A stretch of 64,000 nt of DNA from Aplidium turbinatum (Eukaryota; Chordata; Ascidiacea; Aplousobranchia; Polyclinidae), in assembly GCA_918807975.1 (NCBI GenBank), contig OU964923.1:3286001-3350000 (forward strand), read 5' to 3'. The notes beneath the pieces are model-generated. The model did not search any database and was not told the origin of the DNA. It was given only the letters and a program-made list of their open reading frames with translations. This document shows positions 25,301 through 37,300 of the stretch, piece by piece (the first letter of the stretch is position 1; every line of letters starts with the position of its first letter). Made by a program: the position numbers and the translations under genes.

Positions 25301-28300
25301 GAGATGAATGACGTTCCGATGGAAGAAAGTGGCTCTTTTGATTCTCTTCCTAACGATCGCTCTTCCTTGATGGACGCTGCGATCCAAAGAGTAAATGACG
25401 CATTTAAGGTGAGGTTTCCAAACCTGTTGGAAACTATTTCTTTGATTGTATTCAGGCATAAAATTCGGGTTTTTGAAGATTGAGACACTGAGATGTTTAC
25501 AAACATAAGGAGTACATTCATGTTCCTCCACAAGATCAAGCTACTTGTTGGTTGAACAATGTCAACTGCATAGCCGAGTGGTGACTGGTGAGAGCACTGG
25601 AATGGTACTCGAAAGGGAACTGGTTCGAAACCGGTCAAGAGCATATGGCTGTGTCACTGGCAAGACGTTTCTAGTTCGTTTCTGTTTTTTCAAGATGTTT
25701 TATGTTTGAAGATGGACACGAAGATTGACTTCACTGCATTACCGCCCACTTAGTGTAAGTTTTCAACCATTGGGCGTATGCCTGGATACGACAAAAAAAT
25801 TAATTGTTTTTTGTGATTGTTTTTAGGTTTTGGTTCATTTGCGAAAGAACATGAAAGCAGCTGATATGAGGCAATGTGCGGAAGGCCTAAATGTCTTGGT
25901 GTTGCCTGGCAACGAGAAGGAAACCATTGATGCGAAACAGTTTGAAAACGAAGTCACGTGGTTTATGAAAATAAGTGAGTTGATAGAAGTTGCTGTCCGT
26001 TTGCTTCAAAGAAACTTGGTCTTTATCCAAAACCATCAAGGTAGATCTGTTGTATGCAATGACTCCTACCTCTCTCTCATCCATTCGTTCAAGACGCCTT
26101 GGCCGTTTCAGACGGTGACCAACTGTCCAGTCCACGCTCTTATTCCCCAATATCCAAATAATATATCTCAGTATCCGTCTACTTTCTCAAAACACCATTT
26201 TTAGTTTTGCCGAGTAGTGTTTTGTCACACATTTGAGTTCGCTGCTGTTAAAGTTAATCAGCAGCCGTTCACTTTACTGCCGAAGACACGTTTGAGAACC
26301 GTAAGTTGATGCTGCCACCACTCCCGAATGAAAGCATTAACCATGAGGTTGTTGTTTCAGCTTGGAACATGGCTTTACAATTCAACGACAACCCCAGCAA
26401 GATGAAGGGATTGTTTTATCTTTGCAAAGAGGTGAATTATCTTCCCTAACAGAAAATTTATCATTTTTACATTGATTAATTTGATTGTTTGATTAGTTTG
26501 ATTCTAGCTCAAGGTTGGGCATTCGTTGGGCCGCTGGTACGACCCGACCAACTTCTCTTATTGCTCCGGCTTGAAAACCATTGTACAAAATAGTAAGCAA
26601 CCCATGAATAGAATCACGCTCAGCCATAGACAGGAGATTAGGAGGAAATATACTCTTTGTTGATAATCAAGTTAAAACAGCAATTGCACTCATACCAGAT
26701 TTCCAATCCCTGATGTAATTCGTATGAAACTGAGCCGTAGACTTTTTCCGTTGCATTTGAAAGCGGATGTTTATGTGTTTGCTTACCCAGAAACCGAATT
26801 TAATTTTTTTTTTTCTAACAAATCCGTTTTCATATCTGTTCAGCTCCTGGACCTACTTGAACCAGACCAAGGTGTTTTGCTTAGGCAGAAGACCTGTTTG
26901 CTCATGTGCGCCGCGTGTGGTCTTGCAGTCGCAAGGAACAGTGGATTCAAAGACCAGGTTGTTAATGCAGGTTATCAAATGGCTACTTAACCCTTACGAG
27001 GTTGGGCTCTCTGGAGTCTTGCTCAGTTTGGGGGGGGGCTGTCGATTCTTCTTATGCTTTAGGAGTGATATCTCTGTTATTTTTTAAGGTACGGCTTCAA
27101 ACTTTGGGATTCACTTTGTAAAATTATTCACGCTGAGCATATCCGAAAATTAAACCTACGTGAATTTTAGAACTGCTCATAGACGTTGAAATGTTGAGGT
27201 GACTTATGACTTTTGGATTATTTTGCGATTAAAGCAATTGTAGCGTGAGTTTACACATTATTTTTTGGTAGAGTAATGAAGAACATGCATTGCCATGTTG
27301 TGATTAAATTTTTTTTACATAATCTCAATTTGAATCTATATTTTTCATGCAAAATAATAACTTTTCCCACGCTCAAAATAAAGCTCGCTTCTTGACTAAA
27401 AGAACAATGCTTCATCAATTACATGCAGTAATGAGATTTCTGAACGCGTGTCACACCAATTTGGATTATGATCTTGTGACCTCGGTTCCAAGAACAGCAA
27501 CTCCTACGCTTTATTAACAAATGTAGACCAGCTGAAGAAGCAGGGTGGCGTTTATCAAATACTATTATGTAATCCACGAAACGAATGGAAGATCATGCAA
27601 CAAAAAAAGCGGTTTAAATGCAATGTATTGTAGTTGCAACAGCGTCTCTCAATGTAAGTTCAATGTGAACTCGGCTACATACAAGGCTAGTACTAGGAGT
27701 AAGATTACCCGATAAAGTCGATGATGCTTTACATAAACAGAAGTCAGAAAGAAATTCAAAATAAAACAGTTACGGTTCATTAATTAACAGAACGTCACAA
27801 CGCTTTTCATCAAAAGGAAAATCTGTAATGCCTCGGGTCATTTTCTTGTGGATTCAATAAGCTCTCTAAGATTCATATGCCACACACTAAAATCCAAACA
27901 ATATTTAGATTTATTCAAAGTAGTATTTATTATGCGTCAAATCATTGTGAACCTGGAGAAATACTTTACAAAGAATTAGCTGCCTTTTTTTTTTTGCCTA
28001 ATGGGCGTTTATGCGATAAAAATGTCAGTTTGGCAGCAAAATATTGATAAGTATTTTGATTTGGTTACAGCAATACCGGACTGCAGCAATTGGCACAAGG
28101 CTCTTGCAGCAACGTTTTTCAACTTGATTCAATGGTAAAGCAACCTGTGTTCTGTCAGGTTATGTACACACAAATTCAGAAATATTTAAGAATATGCAAT
28201 GAGGCACATTGAAATTACAAGTGGCTGCACATTTACAGTTCGATAATACGAGAAATTGAATACAACGCTAATACAATCATTTCGACGTGGATTCAACATT

Positions 28301-31300
28301 GCAAGACGATGTAAACATGCGCGGGTTTGCAATTAGATTACTTCTCTTCTGTCCTTGTTTGTATAAAAGTCATAAAATCAGTCGTTGTATCCGTGCTAAA
28401 ATTCAGCTATGCTCAAACCGCATTATATTGATATTTTCTAAATAGAAAATGGATTTATAAAATATGAATACAATACTGTTTCAGCATATAAAAATGCTGA
28501 ATTTTACATCGAGTATTACGATTAGTTTTATGACCCACTTTTTATACAAAAAAGGATAGATGATTTTGATAAGCAATCTAATTGCAAAACCGCACATGTT
28601 TACAAGTATTCAACGTCTTGATATGTTGAATCAACGTAAAAATAGCTATCTGTCTAATAAAAGGAAAAAAGGAAAATCTCTCATTGAGCTCCGCGTTTTA
28701 TTTAGGCTGTGGTTGAAGCCAAAGTTTATAAAACCGCAATCATTCAAATAGTTTATTCTGCGCAAAAGCAAACTTGACATACTCGTATGGAATGTGCAGG
28801 GCATAAAGGCTTTTCACAGCATTGACATTGGCCACGGTTTTTTGGTAGTTTATTTTTTGTGGCTTTGGCACCTTCTCAATAAGCAAACGCAGTAGTTGTC
28901 CACCGTGGGGACTTCGCTTTGCACGTGAATGAACCAACCCATCCTTTGGTCGATGATATCGGTGCCACCCTTTGTGAAGTCGTAAAGCTTATACAAGCCT
29001 GGCTTCTTTTTGCCGTCATCCTTGGTAATCCCCAATAGAGGTTGCATGGTCGTCAACATCAACACATTCCGCATGCCAGAGTTCTTCGTTTTTACTACAT
29101 AAGAATGTAGGCTGAGATCAGCCTCACTCGTCTGCCAATAAATTTCGTACGAAGATTTCTCCCTACCACTCACTTGCTTCACTTCCAGGGGTATTCCTCT
29201 ACGTATAGCGTTGAGGGTTCCAGCTGACGTTATACCCCTGTCAAGCAACCACTGCGCGAGTGGTATGGAGGTGTAAAAGCGGTCATACAAAATATTCCGA
29301 CCTTGAAGGTCACCGTGTTGTTCCAGGCTCATCACCATTCCTTTTACCAGTTCTTCTGTTCCACAAACGTAAAAATTAAATGGCTCTTCCTTCGGTTTAC
29401 CTGAATAGACCGATGCCGCAAATGTGTATGGGAATCTGCTGGCGTTTACCGACTTGAACAGAAGGCCATATTTCGCAGGCTTGTTTGGATTATATTGCTT
29501 GAAGGCAATTTGTGTCCTCATGGGGTATAGCGTTTTGTCCAACGACAAGTAGTCACCTGGAATGACATGTTTGCCGCAGTTTTCGTTAAACATTTCGAAA
29601 ACGACTCGAAATGCGGCCAACCGGTCATTCTTCCAACGATGCGGCCTAGTATTTTGGTCGTCGAACGAAATGTTCGAAAATAAAAATTTAAAGCGGTTCT
29701 TGCTCATTGTTGCACTAAACACGGGATGTCCTTGCAGTTGATTGAACAATACATCCGTGGAATGACCAGCCTGTCCTAAAAGCCCCCGAAAATACTCCAA
29801 TTCAACAAAGGCCAGCATCTCCTCGTTGTTGGTTGGGCCAAAATAGCAGTACCTGCTGTCATCTAAAATTCTCTCTGGCAATTGAGAAATGAGTGTGGCA
29901 ATTTTTCTATTTGTTTCTTGAACAATAATGTTCAAAATGTTTAAAGAAAAAAATAGTTCCCATGCTTGCCGAGGGGTCTTGGCTTCTTTGGCTTCTCCTC
30001 TAACACCAATCGGGCCAGATATAATGTTAGCCCGGCCCCTTCTCCCATTGTGCACCGGTCTCGCATTAGACCAAGTAATGCTGACGCCGCCCTCTTGTCT
30101 GTTCTTTGGCTTTTCTACAAAAGTTGTATAAGACTTCAGTGTGTCAGGAAAACTCAACAGCATCGTAGTTGTTCATGTCGAGATAGGAATCTATGCTGTT
30201 CACCAGTCTTTTCGATGTTATAATCCGTCCTGATGGCGCAAACTCCGGTTGAACATCGCCCATGGAAGGTAACTGGTCGTCAATCTCGATCGGAATCGCT
30301 GTTGCGGAAGTTGACGGAGAAGAATCCGCTTCTTCATCTGAATCGGAGTGCCATAAATCCTCCAAATCATCCACCTGGCTTTCGTCGTCAGAATCCAGTA
30401 AAACATGTTGCAATATTTCTTCAGCACTGAATCCTTGCCTTGCCATGTTTTATTTAAAAGTGAAAAGGACGTAATTTTTTTAATAATGGCGTTGAAATAC
30501 TAAAGAAAATGTATAATGAAACAAATTGTTAGTCCCATAGAAACTAGTTAGAAAAAAACTGTTACACAGAATTATAAAAATCGAGAATAAATCAAAACTT
30601 TGCAATATAATAAATTGTCAGACCGTTGTTAAAAATTGTGAAGTGCACTTTACATATTTACTGATGATGAAACTATATGAATGCTATGGTTATCTATGGT
30701 GATTCAGATTAGCTTTTTGAGCAATGCTTCACGTTTATGATAAACTACACGTAGAAGGGAAATCCAACAGGCGTTTGCACAATATCGTCGTTTAGCGACG
30801 TAGATTCGACGAAAGCGGCGTAATAATTAGTAGGCCTACCTGGTATCAATATTGGCTGTTTCTGCAATGTTGCGTTATGACCATGAACGCCACGTGGCTT
30901 GAAAAACAACATTATAACGCTGAATGAAACCATGTGCATGAAACTGATAATCTATCTAATAAAATTATCTCTGATGTAAATTCAACGATTGGGCAATGGT
31001 ATGTCTCAACAAAATTACCAAATATTCCATCATTTTGACGGCTAGAATGCATTGTTGAACCTAAACCGAAAAATATAGATGCGCTGTTCATTCATAATTT
31101 TTGATATCTGTTTATATGTTTAGTGAAAATAAGCTGTCATTCTTGTTATTATATTGAAAACGAAAAGAGCAGTTTGCAAAACGTCTATATTACCATGAAT
31201 GCGGTTTCATCTATTTTGATTGTCCCTTGCTGTAGGCCTACTCAGGCAAGTTGTAATTATCACTTCACATGAGACAACTTGACAAGTAAATACACAAGTT

Positions 31301-34300
31301 TTCACAATTTATGACGAGTTATAGCACATGGAAATGTTACGCTACAATTGCTTTGCGAGGTACTGCATCGCGGTTTAGTTTATCAGTGACAGTGAACCTG
31401 GTACAAGAAGCCTCGAATATATTGATTCAACTAAGCTGCATCACGTATAAACGTGGTGGAACGATCGTCCTTTTCACAAAAGCGTGATGTTCTGGTTTAT
31501 CCTACACAAATGAGAAGCGTATTGCATTTCAAATCTTTACATGTCGACTTGGAAATAAATGTTTACAAGTATATGTGAGAAGCTTTGGGAACATCGACGC
31601 CTTTTCTGCTTTTGATAGTGTGTCGGACAAAAGGAAAGATTTGAAACCAAAATCATAATATGTTACAGAGCAGCTTCTATAGTAGGCAATAACGTTGTAG
31701 CCTATGCTTTGTTTGATTGAAAGGACATAATTGTCTGCGAAAAACTATTCTCGCTCTAGATGCATTGGCACCAAGTCTTATGTTTAATTTTACGCAATTT
31801 CAACCGCAAGCGACGGTAACTCATCGTATCAAAGTTGAAGCTTTTCTTGTATCGACGTCGCTTATAAGCCGTGGTGAGAACAAAAGGTCCACGCATACTG
31901 TCAATTTCCTTCACGCTGTGAAGCAGTTAGGATTAACGAGACATGGGCCAAATTAATTACTTTCATCCAGCTGGTGGGAAAATTTTGAACAATAGAATAT
32001 GAAATATTTCAGAGGATGTGCTGAGAAATGCCTTATATCTCTCAATTTATAACCTTTATTCGCTCAAAATTTCAGCTCAATAGAGGTGAATGAAAGTTAG
32101 GAAAAGTCAAGAAATCTCATAGTCGCAGCCTCAGTGGTTTTAGAGATACAACTGTTGATGCAAAAAAGTTGAATTGACAGCCCCCCCCCCAACCTTCAAA
32201 CAGTTAAAAGTCTTCAGAATGGGTCGCCAAACGAAAAGTTTTATTCTAAAACTTTTACTCTAACAAGGTTTTATCTTAATAAAAGAAATAATTGCCTATT
32301 TTTATTATTTATTTGAATTACATCGGGCGATGTTTTGTTGGGCAAATGTTTTTTGGTGATATTTTGTTTCTCGGTCTTCTTACCAGAGAACAGGATACAC
32401 TGGCGGCCTTTAAAGGCGGGCCTTCCACTCTATTCTAGAACGTTGGGCATGAAAGGTAGATTCTTATTGTACCGCACTTTTTAGAGTAGAGTGTCTTGTC
32501 CCTTTCACTCGATTACTTTTCAGTAGCTCCTTACACCCAATGTATTATTTTTTCTTTGAGTGGACATTGTTTTTCAACATCCATCTCAGCTGGGTACTGA
32601 ATTGGCTTCACATAACTGGAAGGCGTAAACCTTATCACTTTGGCCATCTCATTGTTGAGTTCAGTGCTTTATTTTAGGAGAAATAACGTTCTTTTCTTGC
32701 TTTTCAGCGCACCGAGTTGGAAGAAGTGGTTCGCATACTCACTGGATGTCGATCAATCTGTGGTTTGTTAGCGGAGGTTCAGGGCTCTGAAAACCCACGG
32801 AAAGAAGACAAGAGTCCGACCTTGTTAGCGCTTTATCATTTTGAAGCTCTAGCAAAGTTGACAAAGTTTAGTGAGAATAGCGAACCACGAGAAGTGGAGA
32901 ACTTGTTCAATGAAATTCGTCAACTCCAGCACGCTGACGCCAAAACATTTGAAACAGTGGCAGGTACGGTGACGTCACATGTCTCAACTTTTGTGTTCGG
33001 GATTCGCAAACACATTGTCGTAAACAAGATCAAGCTTGCAAAGAAAGTTTCTCAGTCCGAACATAAAGATTCGTACAACCCATCAAAAACGTGTGGCTAC
33101 TGATATAAAGGTTTAACTGCCATTATACAAATGCTTTGATAAGGAAATGAAGCATAAAAATGGGTCCTCGATTATTAGATACAATGTTTGTTATAAGCCC
33201 AAGAGCTGTTAATAGCTTCTGTGATCGTCATTTAGCAAATTTAGGATGAAAGTCTGATAACAACGCCCGTATCTCTCTTACTGTTTGGTTATCACAGCTC
33301 TCTCAATGGAGTCGCCAGCTTATCACCCTGAAATATGTAAAATGGCGTTGAAACTCTCGCTCAAAAGTCTCAACCTACAGGTGGGGCCTGACACAAGCGA
33401 AGACGCCAGAGCGGAAATCTTTAAGAGAAAAAGGTGATCAACATATAAACTGCACAATGTTCTAAATAAATGAACTTTAAAGGTGTACTAGTCAGTTCCC
33501 GTTTCGGCGTATTACAGTTTAATCTCACCCATCATAGTTTTCGGCCATGGTTAGCAGTAGCGTTGACAGAAAGTCCAGGAGGCGCTTTCGGACCCTGACC
33601 CGGGGTCATTTTAATGCCCAGATTCTTTTTAGAAGACCGTAGATTTAGAGCAACGAAAACCCCAAGCACTCTTTGGAGTATTATTTTTTTCTTTAAAAAG
33701 GTATTTTGGGGGGCCCGAGCCTTGTTGATATTGGGCCTAAATTATCCTCTTAATGGCTTAGATGGTCAGAGTGCTTGCACTACATACGAAGGGGCGTCGG
33801 TTCGACTCCTATCAAGGGCACATGCTTGAAGGGTTAGATTGGCTTCTTTGCCTTCCGTCCACTTAATTTAAATCGTCAACCACCGGACGTAAGCCTGGAT
33901 ACGATGAACGAAATATAGTCACCTGTTTTTTTATGTGTCTTACCAAACAATTGAACCGACAACCCTTCGGGCGTCGGTCAGACCTTTCCATCGCTCTGCC
34001 ACGCATTTGACAGCTAGGTAGGGTGTCTTGATGACTTCATAATTTGTGCTTAAGACGCGTTAACGACGTCAGTATGAAATTGAACCCGCTTTATGACAGC
34101 ACAACTACGCTCGGGTGATCACGTCACCCCATAATGTGCTTTCCAGCTCACTGTACCGGTCCCTGATAGAGACTTGTTTGAAGGAGGGGAGCTCCAGTGA
34201 TCCATCCACCAAGGAGGAGTGCAGGACTTACTTCAACGAGGTTTATCAAATAGTTCAAAATAGCAAAAGGACGGTGAGTGTAACCTCCTTCCTGTTTGTT

Positions 34301-37300
34301 TGACTGCTGCCCTGAGCTGCTGTAGGCTGGTTCTAATGGACACGAAACAACAAGTCTCATCTACCCGAACTAAACTCGATAATGGCCTTCCAAACTTACA
34401 CGATAAAGGACACATCGGTTAGGGTTAGACATCTTATAACTATTGTGTTAACGGCAGAACCTTGTGAAATAATAATTTTTCACTATGAAGCAGTGATCCC
34501 AAATTTCTACTCGCGTATCATTTGGAGGTTTTGTAGCCTACAGTCTTTCGATAGCCTACCACTTGCCTTCGGAAAATCTTACAGTGACACACTGAAAGCA
34601 TGATTGCTATTTGAACAGAATCGGTCCTAGAGACCCAAACGAAGCAGAAACCCCATTTTTCTTGCTATTCTAAAATTGTCAGTCAAAAAAATCACTTTCT
34701 TGTTACGTCTTTCCAAAAAAGAGCTCACTCCAATCTCGTTTAGTTTCCTGAGGTGGACAAGCTTTGGTTCTCAATTCGCTCTTGGAACGTCGGTGTCCGA
34801 CTCTTCACTGCGTGTCAGGTGGTGGAAGCAGAGAAATGGTGTTCTCTCTCACTTCGCCTGCTTGCTCAACTGGAGCGGTTTAAAGACAGTTACGAGAGTC
34901 ACGTAAGTAAAATGAATTTTGTCATTTTTTTAACAACACATCCTACAGGTCAGATGTTCAAAGCCTCTACATTACAAGTTGCGGAACGGTTAGGAATAAC
35001 CTATCAAAGGGTATAGGATAAAGATTCGAACAAACCAGACCAACAAGCTACATATAGGCAGTGATGTACGCGCATACAAACAATATTGACGCCGTCAGCG
35101 TAAACGCAAACGTTCGAAAAACCATACGCCGTATGCGTCAACGTAACTTGTAAAAAAGTTGGCGGCGTCAGCGCATACACTAGCGTAAACTAATTTTGTT
35201 TGCTAGGTGCCAAACATTTACACGGTATAAACCACTCGAAACAAACAAGTTTCATTTTGAATTTCCACGAAGAAACACAAGCATCTGAAAGTGTTCATCT
35301 GACGTTTTGCTGTGTTTTGGTTCCAATATGTCTTTGCCCATTGAAAACATTCTTTCAACTGCAGCGCTTGAAGGTATTGGCGTGTAGTAGCGAAAAAAAT
35401 ACATTAAAAAGTATGCATTGACGCTATACTAGGGTGTTTCAAAATTTCACCACTTTTAAATTTCAAAACGAGTACCTTTTTTTCTGATGGAGTTTTGGCC
35501 GCTGATTACGAATCTGGCATTATTTTTTCATTATGACGTCATCTTGAGGGTGCCCCACGCGATTTTTCGCGTTTTTTCAATATCTCGAAAACTACTTGGG
35601 CTAGACGTATGGAATTTGTATCAAATGATGCAGAATATACAATTTCCTATCTCTACTTAAGAGTGTTTAAAGTCGTATCTGCTTCAGAAAAAAAGTTATT
35701 TGAGAAAAACACTTTTTTATTGTTTTTACATCCATTCCATATCTATAATCTTCGAGCTATATGACAATACATTGTGACGTCAATTCGGTAATTGGTAATA
35801 ACAATGGTAATTGTTTGTAAATCAACGATGATAATTGTTTGTTGACAATACGGGTCTTAAGGGATAAAAACAATTTCCAATTTGAATTTAGTTGGTCAGT
35901 TTTAAATGCAGTATAAGCAGGGATATGGCATGGTTGAGATCTGTTGAGGTTAAGTCTCTGATAGTCTCGAAAAAGTTACTTGGAAATACATTACCAACGT
36001 GTAGAGAAGTTATAGAGCACTATCATTATATTCAGCAGCTTTTAATGGATACAGACACTAAATTTTTGAAGAAAACTCCAGGATTCAATGATATCAAAGA
36101 TGTAGTTATGAATGACATAGTTCAACTGTGGAGAAGAGCCAGCTTGCCTGCTATCGAGTTGAGAAGTATCCATACAAAACTGAAGCAACTTATTCACAAG
36201 TTTGCTGTGGCAAGAAAACGTGCCAAGAAATTGAAACTTATTTCAATCAGCGATGGCTGGCTCGACCAGCTCTTTGATATAACCAAGTGCCGGTGTGAAA
36301 TACCAGATATATTTCAAATGTATAAAGGTTAGCTGATTTGTAGTTGCAGTTTCGACCACAGAGTTCCAGAAAAAGAAATTATGTTTCTGAAAGATCAAAG
36401 ATCCGTTAGAAGAATGATTTTATCTTCATCCAAAGATGCACTGTTTAAGTGTTTAATATACACAAGCTGCAGAGTGTAATCAAGCTCAATCGACGCACCA
36501 CGGCGGAAGATGATATTGAGAAAACCACATCCAGTAAATTAAGAGCTACAATAAACGGAGGCCTATCCAATTCTAAAGTTTTGTTCAATTCGTTGAGACC
36601 GCGCCAGCTCGATTTAAATATAAATTCTAATGAGAGCAATGATGATGTTTTGGAAGCAGAGACGAGTGATAATGTTAGGGACACGTCAACCTATTTCGAC
36701 CTGGATTACCAACCTGCTCCCAAGCATCTTGCAGGAGGAAAAGCTTACCTTAAAAAACGTTTATTTTCGATCAGTACCAGTGACTGTGTTAAAGCAGACC
36801 GTCATTTAGTGTCGATTCGCCAACAATCCGATCTGCAGCGATCAACTGTTGGAGAAAAAAATATTTCTGCTTCGCCAACAACTGTACTTCGAAAGCGCGA
36901 GCAGTGTCGACTTGAAGCTTTAAATCAATGTGAGTAAGAGCTGAAACATGCTAAAGCAATTCAATTATGCTATGATGGAATAATCATAAACAAAATGGAC
37001 AGGTACATCTTTTTGGGACAATTTGTGGATACAGGAGTCAAATGTGAAAAAGTTATAGCTGTGAAAACTTTTTTGGAAGGAATTTCGGTAACTTCTCAGA
37101 CCATTTTTAACTGTGTTACCGAGCAAATTTGTGAGGATACTTTAAGTAAAATATATTCAGTTATGTCAGATACTACTGCATTAAACACAGGGAAAAAATC
37201 TGGTATAAATAAGCGCCTGGCCGATTTCTTCATGGAACGGCATGGTCGAGGCATCCACACATTGGAATGCTTATTTCATGTTAATGAAATATATTTCACT

